The notes under the pieces: generated by a model | Told to the model about the DNA's origin: nothing | What the model saw: the letters and a program-made list of their open reading frames with translations, nothing else | Databases searched by the model: none | Assembly: GCA_027483535.1 (NCBI GenBank) | Contig: JAIXUN010000001.1 | Coordinates: 165,432 to 229,431, forward strand | DNA length: 64,000 bases | Origin: a bacterium | Lineage (GTDB): Bacteria > Armatimonadota > Fimbriimonadia > Fimbriimonadales > Fimbriimonadaceae | Reading direction: 5' to 3' | Position numbers and translations under genes: made by a program | Shown here: positions 42,377-51,192 of the stretch, one piece after another | How positions within the stretch are numbered: the first letter of the stretch is position 1 | How the letters are laid out: each line of letters opens with the position of its first letter

Positions 42377-43744
42377 TCAGTTCGCGTTGGCGAAGTAGTT
42401 GAAGAGTCCGAGATACCAATCCCGAGCGAGGATTCCGGCAACGATGGCACCAAGAAAAAGAGTAACCGCCCAAGCCGTTCTCTTTAACCCGATTCCGGCA
42501 AGATTCGTTTTCCGCTCCAGATTATCGTCGGCCATTCGAGAGATTTGCTGGAGCGCACCCGGAACATCTCCGGTGATCTCGCTCACTTCTAGCATGTCTC
42601 GGTAAGTTGGCTTGAGCACCCTCATCAGCCCCGCCGAGAGTGGAACACCTTCTCGGATTGAACCAACGAGTTGGCGATATTGTTCTCGAACAACATCGTT
42701 GGGGATCGAATCAATCGCCAGGGGAACGGCTAGGTTCGGAGAAATTCCCGCTTGAGAAAGATATTGAAGCGACTTTGAGAATCGGGAAAACGCCTCTTCC
42801 TTGGCTCGACCCGCGAGCATGGGAGCGGCAGATTCAACTCGCTGGCGCAGAGGTCTCAGGACGCCCAGCTTCCAGATGGCAAGCGCTCCATAGAGCACCG
42901 CCACGCCGATACTCGCCGCGATCACGGAGGGTGCGAGGTTCGGTGCAACCGTTCTGGCAACCGTCCCCGTGGGCGAAAGAGTTCCCCCTGCCTTGTCCTG
43001 AAGTTCGATGGCTTTCATCGCCCCCTTTTGCATTGCGAGGGTCATCGGGGCGAGTACGGCCAGACCGATCATCGCGATCGCTCCCCAGTTGCCAGATTTG
43101 AACAGCTTCTGCACTTCAAAGGCGCTGTTGGCGAGTTCGTCGAGAACTTCCGGCAATCGACCCGCCGTCTCCCCAACGGCGACGTATCCCGCAAGATGAG
43201 GTTCGAAGACGTCTGGTCTGGCCCTCATGGCGTCACCTAAGGAAGTCCCCGCAGAAACCGCCCCGGCTAGCTCGGCAAAGGCCGACTTGTGGGCGCTTTT
43301 GTGCCCAGACTGGGAGAATCGGTCCAATACGACAGGGAGCGCGACACCCGACTTCACGGCCGAGGAAAGCTGGCCGAAGAGGAAGAAGACCTCCTTTTTG
43401 GAGAGGAGGCTCGCGTAAGGTTTGGGGCCAACCCTCGGGGCCGGAGTCGCTACGGGCGATCCGCTAGACGGTGTTTGGTAGCCCTCGCTGGAATGTTGGG
43501 CAAATGGTTGATTGACCATGGGCGCGGGGGCAACCGTTTGCGCAGGGTTGACAGCTTGAGCGGGCGCCACGGGGTGGACTTTCTCCGGGTGGACGATCTC
43601 CGGGAAGGGTCTCGATGCCACCTGAGCGTGCCGAAATCCCTTCTTTTTCAGGAAAAACGACACTTCGACTTCATTAGCCGCGTTGATTTTGCCGCGCACT
43701 TGGGCGCCGCTTAAATCGGTTGCGGTGTAGTGAAACTCGGGCAT
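42377..43744 (-). CDS. GspF/PilC inner-membrane platform protein (copy 1)
   Basis: 455 residues, exactly as long as copy 2 but clearly diverged. An ARMP-like N-terminus (MPEFHYTATDLSGAQVRGKI), a long Pro/Val/His/Gln linker (residues 60-120), and two T2SF repeats with the conserved VAVGETAGRLPEVL and VSEITGDVPGAL motifs. AGAGG seven bases upstream of ATG 43744 supports the start. It heads the GspF-GspF-DnaJ-TPR unit; its promoter lies beside a LacI-type operator that belongs to the divergent gene or to both. Confidence 0.92.
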   Translation of the reverse strand: MPEFHYTATDLSGAQVRGKINAANEVEVSFFLKKKGFRHAQVASRPFPEIVHPEKVHPVAPAQAVNPAQTVAPAPMVNQPFAQHSSEGYQTPSSGSPVATPAPRVGPKPYASLLSKKEVFFLFGQLSSAVKSGVALPVVLDRFSQSGHKSAHKSAFAELAGAVSAGTSLGDAMRARPDVFEPHLAGYVAVGETAGRLPEVLDELANSAFEVQKLFKSGNWGAIAMIGLAVLAPMTLAMQKGAMKAIELQDKAGGTLSPTGTVARTVAPNLAPSVIAASIGVAVLYGALAIWKLGVLRPLRQRVESAAPMLAGRAKEEAFSRFSKSLQYLSQAGISPNLAVPLAIDSIPNDVVREQYRQLVGSIREGVPLSAGLMRVLKPTYRDMLEVSEITGDVPGALQQISRMADDNLERKTNLAGIGLKRTAWAVTLFLGAIVAGILARDWYLGLFNYFANAN

Positions 43745-43769
43745 CTGCTACCTCTAGACGAAATGCATG

Positions 43770-43785
43770 ACGCAAACGTTTGCGA
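43770..43785. promoter_or_regulatory. LacI/PurR-type operator between the GspF and isomerase genes
   Basis: ACGCAAACGTTTGCGA contains a perfect 14-base palindrome CGCAAACGTTTGCG and differs from the E. coli PurR operator consensus at one position. It lies 26 bases from the GspF start (43744) and 41 bases from the isomerase start (43826). A LacI-family regulator of sugar use is the likely user (inference). Confidence 0.72.
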
Positions 43786-43813
43786 AAGCCCTCCGGAGAG
43801 AATTTTTGCGCTG

Positions 43814-43825
43814 TATGATGTACCG
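43814..43825 (+). promoter_or_regulatory. Leaderless promoter of the isomerase gene
   Basis: TATGAT (43814-43819) then exactly 6 bases to ATG 43826, downstream of the LacI-type operator, a standard repressor arrangement. Confidence 0.55.
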
Positions 43826-44662
43826 ATGCATGCAACATTGAGCCCAGGCGCGATTCACGTCTCCGTCGCCAGCCTGGAAGACTTCATTGCCAAAGCCAAG
43901 GTGGGCGGGTTTACCGGACTTGAGTTGAACCCATCCCTCCTTGAAGGTCGATCTGCAACCGAAGTTGCCGAAACCCTCGCCGGTGAAGAACTGGTGGCGG
44001 CCGGATTTGGAATGCCCGTGCAGTTCCGCGAAGACGAGGCTCGCTGGAAGGAAGACCTAGAAAAGCTCCCCGCCATCGCAAAAACCATGTCCGAGTTCGG
44101 AATGAGCCGAACCTTTACGTGGATCATGCCCGGGAGCAATGACAAGAACTTCGACCAGAACTACGAGTTTCATGTCACGCGACTCAAACCCGTTGCCGCA
44201 ATTCTTGCCGACCATGGCATTCGATTCGGTCTGGAGTTCGTTGGACCAAAAACGTCGCGCGATTCGTTCCGACATCCGTTCGTTTACACCACTCACGCCA
44301 TGCTCCGAATGGCAAAAGAGGTCGGTGCAAACTGCGGCCTACTTCTCGATAGCTGGCACTGGTACACGTCCGAAGGGACGGAGGCAGATATCCTTGCTCT
44401 TAACGAGCAGGACGTGGTTTACGTCCACACCAACGACGCACCGGCAGGCATCGCCGTGGACGACCAACTGGATCACAAGCGCGAACTTCCTAAGGCGACA
44501 GGAGTGATCGATCTCGACACGTTCTTTGGATCGCTCCGAAAGATCGGTTACCAGGGACCGGTGGTTGTTGAGCCGTTCTTGGCATCGCTCAAAGAACTTC
44601 CGTCGGACGAAGATCGTTTGCGCAAGGTTGGCGAGTCTCTGAAGCAAACGCTGGGAGCCTAG
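43826..44662 (+). CDS. Sugar-phosphate isomerase/epimerase family protein (xylose isomerase-like TIM barrel)
   Basis: 278 residues from ATG 43826, chosen from the leaderless box; upstream codons have no support. Motifs: GLELNPS at strand 1, FGLEFVGPK and GLLLDSWHWY with metal-binding Glu/Asp/His, VVVEPF near the end. These TIM-barrel proteins are sugar isomerases/epimerases or inositol-catabolism enzymes (IolE/IolI-like); the substrate is unknown. Control by a LacI-type operator supports a role in sugar catabolism. Confidence 0.85.
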   Translation: MHATLSPGAIHVSVASLEDFIAKAKVGGFTGLELNPSLLEGRSATEVAETLAGEELVAAGFGMPVQFREDEARWKEDLEKLPAIAKTMSEFGMSRTFTWIMPGSNDKNFDQNYEFHVTRLKPVAAILADHGIRFGLEFVGPKTSRDSFRHPFVYTTHAMLRMAKEVGANCGLLLDSWHWYTSEGTEADILALNEQDVVYVHTNDAPAGIAVDDQLDHKRELPKATGVIDLDTFFGSLRKIGYQGPVVVEPFLASLKELPSDEDRLRKVGESLKQTLGA

Positions 44663-44670
44663 TCTCAAAA

Positions 44671-44706
44671 AAGAAAAAGGAGGAGCGACCCTTCGAAAGT
44701 CGCTCC
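44671..44706 (-). terminator. Terminator of the Gly/Gln-rich secreted protein gene
   Basis: GGAGCGAC (44682-44689) and GTCGCTCC (44699-44706) form a stem; on the minus strand it is followed by a long T-run, so it serves the gene ending at 44747. Confidence 0.82.
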
Positions 44707-44746
44707 CCAATTGTTGCGTCTACTCTGTTAGAGTTTTCGGCGGCTC

Positions 44747-45460
44747 TTAGAGGCCGCCCTCTTCGAACTTGAATGGCGCGCCGCCCATTTCTTTGAGCTT
44801 AGAGACTTGCGCAGAAGTCAGGATCTTGCCGATTTCGGTGTTCATGATCTCTTCGTTCTTTTGCATGGTTCCTTGAACGTCCTCTCGGCTCAGTTCGCCG
44901 TCGCGAACCTTTTGCATAACCGCTCGGTTGGCCTCTTGCTGCTTTTGTTGCAGTTCTCGAAGCTTGGCGACCTGATCTTCAGAGAGGCCGAGATCCTTTT
45001 GGATGCTCTCGTTCATCGCGGCTCGATTGCCGGATCGCTGAACAAACAGCTCTTTGAGTCGCTTTTGCTGCCCTGGCTCAAGAATAGCCATTACCTTTGC
45101 TTCACGCTCGCGAGCGGCTTGGCGCATCGCTTCCGGATCTAGGTTGCCGCCTTGACCGCCACCCTGACCTTGGCGGCCGCCGCCCTGTCCTTGACCTTGT
45201 CGACCGCCACCTTGGCCGCCGCCACCGGGACCGCCTTGACCTCGAACTCGAACTCCTGCTTCCGCAAGCTTGGCGGATTGATCGTCAGTAATCTTGAGTT
45301 CCGATCGCACATCGTTGCGCGAAAGGAGACCCATCATTCCTTGCTGCTGACCAAATCCTTGCCGACCTCCACCTTGACGTCCGCCGCCTCCTTGACCTTG
45401 GGCAAGAGAAAGAGCGGTGATGGCTAGTAAACCGACCGAAACGAAAACTCCACGCTTCAT
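44747..45460 (-). CDS. Gly/Gln-rich secreted protein with LTXXQ/Spy-like helical region
   Basis: 237 residues. Signal peptide ends LSLAQG. Residues 20-45 and 75-105 are low-complexity GQGGGR repeats. The remaining helical parts carry Spy/CpxP-type features: SELKITDDQSAKLAEAG, MAILEPGQQKRLKELF, and DLGLSEDQVAKLRELQQKQQE. Such proteins are periplasmic chaperone- or sensor-like. Start ATG 45460; no convincing promoter is visible. Confidence 0.75.
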   Translation of the reverse strand: MKRGVFVSVGLLAITALSLAQGQGGGGRQGGGRQGFGQQQGMMGLLSRNDVRSELKITDDQSAKLAEAGVRVRGQGGPGGGGQGGGRQGQGQGGGRQGQGGGQGGNLDPEAMRQAAREREAKVMAILEPGQQKRLKELFVQRSGNRAAMNESIQKDLGLSEDQVAKLRELQQKQQEANRAVMQKVRDGELSREDVQGTMQKNEEIMNTEIGKILTSAQVSKLKEMGGAPFKFEEGGL

Positions 45461-45532
45461 AGTCGCAACAACGCAGACGAAGAATCGATGTTCAGTAGAT
45501 TTTGATTTCGCGAAAAAAGTCTTTCGGAAGAC

Positions 45533-45946
45533 CTAGGACTCGGTCAGAACCCGTTCGGCAATAACGAACGCCGCGAAGTCGTCATAGGGTTCGGGTGGAA
45601 CCTGCAAACTGGACGGCAAGAACCGTCGCCACCCCTTTCTAGGGTGATGCTCCCAGTACCTTTCCCTTGCTTGGATGGTGGTCTCCCGCTCATCGATGAC
45701 AAGGAGCCCCATGCCGGGAAGGTGGCTTCGAATCGCCTCTACAAGCGGCTTTGAACCGGTAGAGCTTCCAACGATGATGAGGTGGAACTCCCCGTGAACG
45801 TACGCCTCGTGAATTTTGGGGAGAACGGCGTCAACCGGAATAATGTCGCGCCAAACAAGATCAAGCACACCTTCATCGGTGCGCTTAACGAGGGCTATCC
45901 CGCACTTATGGGTGCCTGGATCAATGGCGAGGACGGTCTTTTCCAC
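45533..45946 (-). CDS. YqgF/RuvX-like RNase H-fold nuclease
   Basis: 137 residues from GTG 45946. VLAIDPGTHKCGIALV gives the first active-site Asp; VIDERETTIQARERYW and DDFAAFVIAERVL carry the later acidic residues. This length and the GWRRFLPSSLQVP insert match the cyanobacterial-type Holliday-junction-resolvase/pre-16S-nuclease-like family rather than canonical short YqgF. It is the last gene of the rlmN-lpt operon (41 bases after the DUF3084 gene). Confidence 0.85.
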   Translation of the reverse strand: MEKTVLAIDPGTHKCGIALVKRTDEGVLDLVWRDIIPVDAVLPKIHEAYVHGEFHLIIVGSSTGSKPLVEAIRSHLPGMGLLVIDERETTIQARERYWEHHPRKGWRRFLPSSLQVPPEPYDDFAAFVIAERVLTES

Positions 45947-45987
45947 AGGCGACGTGTTATGGTACTTCGTTCAGAGAACGAGCACAC

Positions 45988-47553
45988 CTAGTAACTCACG
46001 CGAAGTTCCAACTTGAGGGGATCCCCCGCTCGGGTCTCTTGGACCACAACGGCTTCAATCTTGACGGGGCGATTCAGCTCTCGAATCAGCCGAACTTTTT
46101 CTAGAATTTCTTCTGGACCAAGAACACCAAAGGTCTCCTCGGTGCCAATTCGCTGAGGAATCAGCCTCGCTCGTCGACAGCGATCTTGAACGCGCGTAAC
46201 GAGGAATTCGGTGATCTGGGTGTAAACCGCAAAGTCCGACCTTCGGCCGTCGATTCGGCTATCCGCAACAACGGACTCCGCCTCGAAGACCACCGGGTTC
46301 GGATACAAGGTCACCAGCAAAGGAATGTCTTCCCCTTGGAAACTGTTTCGAGTCGCATTGGCAACGAGCACCACGTTCTGACTCAAACCCGCAACAAGAG
46401 GATAAACCGATTCAAAAGTCGCTTCTGTAGCCGGACCATTCCCGGCTCGAAAAAGGGCGATGATCGGGTTGCTCCTTGCCGGGGAGTCGGTTCGACCCCG
46501 TCGTTCGGAGTTGATTCGAGCGACTCGAATCAGGGTCGTTAGCAGGTTCTGCGAATCGGTGACACCCGCTTTTGCGGGAATGGATATTCGAGCAACTTCC
46601 TCAAGCCTCAAGAACAGAACCGGATTCAAGCGTGAGTTGTCGACGGCGGTGCGGAGGGTGCCAAGCGTCGTTTCCAGTTCCACGCGATCTTTGCGGAGTC
46701 GATCCAGTTCGGTTTGGGTTCTCTGCAAATTGCCCAGAGCTTCGTCGTAATCGCGCTTCGCGTTGTCTCGCTCTGCGACCAGTCGCTCCGTGTCTTTGTT
46801 GAGCTCGTCAATCTTCGTCTTCTGCTCGGTGATCTGGCGCGTAAGGTCGGACGCCTCGTTCATCAACCGAAGGTTTTCACTTTGGATCGTGTTCCGGTCT
46901 TCTAGGGCGAGTTCCTGTTCTTTTCGAACCCGTTGAAGTTGCACTTCAAGCGTTTTTCGTTGCTTCTGCAGCACCGCCAATTTGTTGCGTTCGGCGTCGA
47001 GTTGGGTTCTCTGAGCGTCGAGCTTTCGTGTCGCTTCGGTCACCTGGCTTTTTGCCGCTTGGTAATTCTTTTCTAATCCGCTCAGGCGATCTTGAACGGA
47101 TGTCAGCCGGCCTTCCAGTTGCGAGAGTTGGGCTCGCTGCGCCTTCACGCGCCCGAGTTGCTTCTCAATTTCTTTCTGCTGCTTTTCTAGTTCTATAGAA
47201 CCGAGGGTGATTTTGTTTGTAAGCGACGCCTTTTCACGCGCCAGTTGAACGCTCTCATCCTTGATCCGATCTCGCTCGGCGACGACCTCTTTGAGTTCGA
47301 CAATGGCGGTTCGACCACGACCGAGCCACTCGCGCACGTCGCTGGAAAGGGCGGCGACCAAACCGATGGTGATGAGCGGAATGAGCATTCCGGCGATGGT
47401 GACGCTGACCATTGCCACGTGCTTGGGCCGCATTCGATAGAGGCTGATCCGCTTCTTACCAATTTTGAACCCAAGAACGTCGGCAACATAGGCGGAGACG
47501 CCACCCAGGATAACCATGAGCCCGATAAACCCGACAGGAAGGAGGTCTTGCAT
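45988..47553 (-). CDS. DUF3084 coiled-coil membrane protein
   Basis: 521 residues. Two membrane helices (about 5-23 and 47-68) flank the conserved GFKIGKKRISLYRMRPKHVAM block. A long coiled coil with many Glu/Arg/Gln/Leu heptads runs from about 85 to 300, followed by a globular C-terminal domain. DUF3084 is best known from cyanobacteria, where its role is unknown. It starts 3 bases after the LptF/G stop and so belongs to the lipopolysaccharide operon, suggesting an envelope job. Confidence 0.87.
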   Translation of the reverse strand: MQDLLPVGFIGLMVILGGVSAYVADVLGFKIGKKRISLYRMRPKHVAMVSVTIAGMLIPLITIGLVAALSSDVREWLGRGRTAIVELKEVVAERDRIKDESVQLAREKASLTNKITLGSIELEKQQKEIEKQLGRVKAQRAQLSQLEGRLTSVQDRLSGLEKNYQAAKSQVTEATRKLDAQRTQLDAERNKLAVLQKQRKTLEVQLQRVRKEQELALEDRNTIQSENLRLMNEASDLTRQITEQKTKIDELNKDTERLVAERDNAKRDYDEALGNLQRTQTELDRLRKDRVELETTLGTLRTAVDNSRLNPVLFLRLEEVARISIPAKAGVTDSQNLLTTLIRVARINSERRGRTDSPARSNPIIALFRAGNGPATEATFESVYPLVAGLSQNVVLVANATRNSFQGEDIPLLVTLYPNPVVFEAESVVADSRIDGRRSDFAVYTQITEFLVTRVQDRCRRARLIPQRIGTEETFGVLGPEEILEKVRLIRELNRPVKIEAVVVQETRAGDPLKLELRVSY

Positions 47554-47556
47554 GGA

Positions 47557-48684
47557 TTAGCCGATATTCCTCCGCCACATGATCACGATCGCGGCGATGG
47601 TTCCTAAAACGATGGGCGTGAAGCTAGCGAGCCAACTTGGAATGATTCCGCCCATGGCCCAAGTATTCATGAAATTTGCGAGGGTCATGTAGGCAAAAGT
47701 GATTCCAATAGCAATCGCAAAACCTGCGGCGTTCCCGGTGCGGTGATTTCGAATGCCCAACGCCGCGCCTAAAAGACCGAATACGAACGCCGCGAACGGC
47801 AAAGCGAACTTGTTCCAGAACCAATACTCTCGGTTTCGATACTGCTCGGGCGTGAGGGTCTTGTCGATCTTTGCCAGTTGCAGTTGTCGCCAGAGTTCTC
47901 TTGTGGAGAAGTAGTCGGGATCGTTGACCTGTTGGGTGCCGATCTCTTCTGGCTTCATGGCCACCTTCGGAACGGACGAGGGCCAGACTTCATCCTCGAT
48001 TTCCACCCGGCTTCGACCGTCTGCGCTTACCAACTTTGCTCCACCGACAATCCGCCAATCCGGAGGCGAGCCCGCTTCTGGTGGCTTGTACTGAAGCTCC
48101 TTGGCTTCGAGGTAGAAGTTGTCTTTGCCGACGTCGTCCCTCGCCACGATGGTGACGTTCCTCAGGGTGCTGGTGCGAAGGTTGAAGTCTTGCGCAACGA
48201 TGAAGCCAACAACCTTCCCCTCATCGACGATCGACTGGGATGCGGGTTGGTTCGCTTTGGCGTTGAGAGAACGAGCAACGATCTTGGCGAGGGCCTGGCT
48301 TCGCTTCGCCGCGTACGGCACAAAGGTCTCGTTGAACAGAAAGGCGAGCGAGGCGATCACCACCGCAAAGAGCCCCACCGGACGGATGATGCGGTAGATG
48401 CTCGCCCCGGCCGCGCGGAGCGCCACAATCTCGGAATCAGAACTCAGTCGACCGAAGGCGAGAAGCGCTCCCAAAAGGGTCGCCATTGCGAAAGTCTTCA
48501 CTAAGATCGCGGGCAAGAGCAGCATGGTGATCTCGCCGATCATGCTTGCGGGGACACCTTGCACCACGTAGTCGGTGATTCGGTTCAGGTACGTAGCCGC
48601 CATGAGCAGCGTGGAAAACATCGCCACCCCGCTTAACCAAGGACTCCAAAGCTCCTTGAGAATCAGCCGATCAATTCGCTTCAT
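47557..48684 (-). CDS. LptF/LptG-family LPS export permease
   Basis: 375 residues, normal length. YjgP/YjgQ fold: six membrane helices with a beta-jellyroll insertion between helices 3 and 4 ([11 protein letters not shown], later [10 protein letters not shown]). It would be the membrane half of the LPS-extracting ABC transporter with LptB. Only one such gene is here; a second partner may lie elsewhere or this one may form a homodimer. The ATG overlaps the lptB stop (ATGA). Confidence 0.9.
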   Translation of the reverse strand: MKRIDRLILKELWSPWLSGVAMFSTLLMAATYLNRITDYVVQGVPASMIGEITMLLLPAILVKTFAMATLLGALLAFGRLSSDSEIVALRAAGASIYRIIRPVGLFAVVIASLAFLFNETFVPYAAKRSQALAKIVARSLNAKANQPASQSIVDEGKVVGFIVAQDFNLRTSTLRNVTIVARDDVGKDNFYLEAKELQYKPPEAGSPPDWRIVGGAKLVSADGRSRVEIEDEVWPSSVPKVAMKPEEIGTQQVNDPDYFSTRELWRQLQLAKIDKTLTPEQYRNREYWFWNKFALPFAAFVFGLLGAALGIRNHRTGNAAGFAIAIGITFAYMTLANFMNTWAMGGIIPSWLASFTPIVLGTIAAIVIMWRRNIG

Positions 48685-49517
48685 GGATTGGAGGAGGGTG
48701 GTTCCCCGCTTTCTTCCCCGCTTGCATCGCCGTCCGCCTCTTTATCTTCTCGCTCGGATTTGGTTGGGGGCGCGAAGTCATCTGTAAAGCCAAGTGCTCC
48801 GGCATCAAATTGCTGGCCGAGGTAGTGCTTACGCACAAGCTCATCGCCCGCAACTTGGGCGGCAGTGCCCGAGGCAACGATTTGACCGTCGATCAGGATG
48901 TAGTTCCGATTGGTGATGCGCAGGGTGGCACCGACGTTGTGATCCGTGATGAGGATTCCGATTCCGCGGTCTCGCAATCGGAAGAGGATTTCCTGAATCT
49001 CTTCAATGGTGACCGGGTCGATTCCCGTAAACGGCTCGTCGAGCAAGATGAAGTTCGGTCGAGTCGCCATCGCGCGGGCGATCTCTACTCGCCGCCGCTC
49101 GCCACCGGAGAGCACTCCGGCTTGACTCTTCAGGATGTGCGAAATGTGGAGTTCTTCGACCAGCTCTTCAATGCGCTCGTTTCGCTCTTTGCCCTTTACT
49201 CCGACCAGTTCAAGAACAAGTTTCAAGTTGTCCTCCACGCTGAGCTTGCGGAACACCGACGTTTCTTGAGGCAAATACCCGATGCCGGAACGAGCCCGCT
49301 TGTACATAGGCCATCGAGAGACATCGGTGGAATCGAGGAAAATCTTGCCGTCGTTGGGTCGCACGAGTCCAACGGTCATATAGAACGTGGTTGTCTTGCC
49401 CGCGCCGTTGGGACCGAGAAGCCCGACGATCTCTCCCGTGGAGACCTCAAACGAAACGCCCCGGACCACATTACGGCCCCGATAGCTCTTTTTGAGTTGC
49501 TCACCCCGAATCTTCAT
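48681..49517 (-). CDS. lptB: LPS export ABC transporter ATPase LptB
   Basis: 278 residues. Walker [11 protein letters not shown]-loop YLPQETS, signature LSGGERRR, Walker [14 protein letters not shown] and H-loop ITDHN, in the typical LptB/LivF-like arrangement. About 35 residues of acidic, Ser-rich C-terminal tail extend beyond the usual LptB length. It powers removal of LPS from the inner membrane. ATGA overlaps join it to both neighbours. Confidence 0.95.
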   Translation of the reverse strand: MKIRGEQLKKSYRGRNVVRGVSFEVSTGEIVGLLGPNGAGKTTTFYMTVGLVRPNDGKIFLDSTDVSRWPMYKRARSGIGYLPQETSVFRKLSVEDNLKLVLELVGVKGKERNERIEELVEELHISHILKSQAGVLSGGERRRVEIARAMATRPNFILLDEPFTGIDPVTIEEIQEILFRLRDRGIGILITDHNVGATLRITNRNYILIDGQIVASGTAAQVAGDELVRKHYLGQQFDAGALGFTDDFAPPTKSEREDKEADGDASGEESGEPPSSNP

Positions 49518-50506
49518 TGCGATTCGAGACCTCCCGGCTTTTTCGTCTTCGGGCGAATCTTGGTCGTCACCGAGTTGTCGCCTTCGGAGAAGAGCTTGAT
49601 GCTGACGATTTCATTCTTTGCATTGAGCAAGAGCGTGGCTCGAGATGCTCCCGTGATCTCCGGACCGTCCTCGCCGTCCGTACTGGAGGAAAGATCGAGG
49701 TCGTCTAGCAGTTCGATTTGGTTGACGGCGTTACCAATCGGCTTTGGCAAGGCGCTGTAGAGAAGGCGACGAGCTTTCGCCCGGAAGGTCTCGCGCTTTT
49801 CCTTCTTGGCTCCCTTTTCTTCAACCAGGGTCAGGCGCTTGAGTTCGATGGTGACCCCGCCCGTTAAGTCGGCCGAAGTCAGCGCCGACTCCCCCTTTTT
49901 GGGTTGACGCAATACCGAAACCACCCCGCGGTTGCCCGTTAGCACGAAGGGGCTCCGCGGAACGCGCTCGCCTTCATCTCTCGTCACCGTCACTTTGCTC
50001 GGGAATTCGAGCTTGGCAAAGCTCGGGTTCTTATCGATTTTGTAAATGGCGGTTTCTGATACGAGGATTGTGGTGGCGACCTGGCTGGCGTTGCCAGGAT
50101 CGGTAGCAAGCGGTTCTTTCTGAACTAAGCGAACGCCTCCCTTGAGGTTGAGGTTATCGAAATTGGTTCGAGGTTTGGCTGGGTTAGCTGGGTCGGGTTC
50201 GGAGATGAGATCCCCTTCGATGGACTGGCAACTTAGCTCGGCGTTTTGTGACTTAGAGACCACGAGAACGTCGCCCTTGGCGGCGAACGCCTTATCGATC
50301 TCGACCGATCCGCTGTTTGCTTGAACGCGCCAATTCCAGGCATCTCCCTTCCTGTCCGCAAAAGTGAACCGACGTTTGGACGATTGGGCCTGCCCTACGC
50401 TGATTGCGCCGACCGTGAGACCAAAAACCAGGCACATCGCCACCGATCCAAAGGCTTGCAGCCGTGTTTTGGAACGAGCTTGAGACGAAAGGACAGATCG
50501 GTTCAT
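49514..50506 (-). CDS. LptA/OstA-like periplasmic LPS transport protein
   Basis: 330 residues, longer than E. coli LptA (about 185). Signal peptide ends VGQAQ. A long beta-jellyroll region with [21 protein letters not shown] and [13 protein letters not shown] repeats matches the OstA/LptA pattern. It forms the bridge carrying LPS across the periplasm. Its position between LptC-like and LptB genes is decisive. Confidence 0.83.
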   Translation of the reverse strand: MNRSVLSSQARSKTRLQAFGSVAMCLVFGLTVGAISVGQAQSSKRRFTFADRKGDAWNWRVQANSGSVEIDKAFAAKGDVLVVSKSQNAELSCQSIEGDLISEPDPANPAKPRTNFDNLNLKGGVRLVQKEPLATDPGNASQVATTILVSETAIYKIDKNPSFAKLEFPSKVTVTRDEGERVPRSPFVLTGNRGVVSVLRQPKKGESALTSADLTGGVTIELKRLTLVEEKGAKKEKRETFRAKARRLLYSALPKPIGNAVNQIELLDDLDLSSSTDGEDGPEITGASRATLLLNAKNEIVSIKLFSEGDNSVTTKIRPKTKKPGGLESQ

Positions 50507-51192
50507 GGATGACTCTGCTTATCAGTTTGAACGGTTGGACGTTTCGCCGTGCCTTCACGCTTCGACTTCGCTCCGTTTGCTAGGAAACGTTCCATAGAAT
50601 CGGGAGTTCCCAAGACCCGAAGATCCGACGTTGAGATCAACGCATCGAGAGGTCCTAGATAGCCTCGGGTTCCCTCAACCGTTACGTTGCCTTTGGCTTC
50701 GAGGACTTCTTGGTCCGGTCGATATTGGACTTCTTCGGCAAACAAGTCGCTCTTGTAAGCGATCGAGTGAAACTGGACCTTCCCCTTCAAAGTGAGCTTG
50801 TTCGACTTCTCGTCTGCAATCCCGGTCTCGGCTTTGTAAGTGCCAATTTTCTTGCCATTCTGGAACACCTCTCCGGAGACAGTTGCCATTTGACCGAAAA
50901 AGGCTCCCTTCTGACCGAACGAGAGGTTCGCCCGTTCCCAGCGAACATTCCAGAGCACCGACCCTTTCGTTGGGTCGAATCGCTCGCCCTTGCCTCGGCC
51001 CGTCGATGCGGATTCAATCAACTTAGGTTTTTCGGGTTTTCCGTCGACTTTCTGCTCCTTGACGTTCTCTTTAGAAGTCGATTTTGCTTTCTTGGCATTG
51101 CAGCCTGAGAGGGAGAAAAGGACAGCTAGGAGTGCCGCGCAGAGTGCAAAACGCCCAATTTTTGGAGTGGCAAAACCGAGAACGGTGATCAA
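50503..51192 (-). CDS. LptC-like lipoprotein
   Basis: 229 residues from TTG 51192, whose TTGA overlaps the rlmN stop. The signal peptide ends in the lipobox LSGC (about residue 31). The mature part has the LptC beta pattern (SGEVFQNGKKIGTYKAETGIAD, VEYRPDQEVLEAKGNVTVEGTRGY-like). It would pass LPS from LptB/FG to LptA. A lipoprotein LptC is unusual, since E. coli LptC is a membrane-anchored bitopic protein. Confidence 0.8.
   Translation of the reverse strand: MITVLGFATPKIGRFALCAALLAVLFSLSGCNAKKAKSTSKENVKEQKVDGKPEKPKLIESASTGRGKGERFDPTKGSVLWNVRWERANLSFGQKGAFFGQMATVSGEVFQNGKKIGTYKAETGIADEKSNKLTLKGKVQFHSIAYKSDLFAEEVQYRPDQEVLEAKGNVTVEGTRGYLGPLDALISTSDLRVLGTPDSMERFLANGAKSKREGTAKRPTVQTDKQSHP

Noticed and set aside
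48810-49760. A 316-codon open frame antisense to lptB/lptA
   Set aside because: Overlaps two secure genes and shows no protein-like features.
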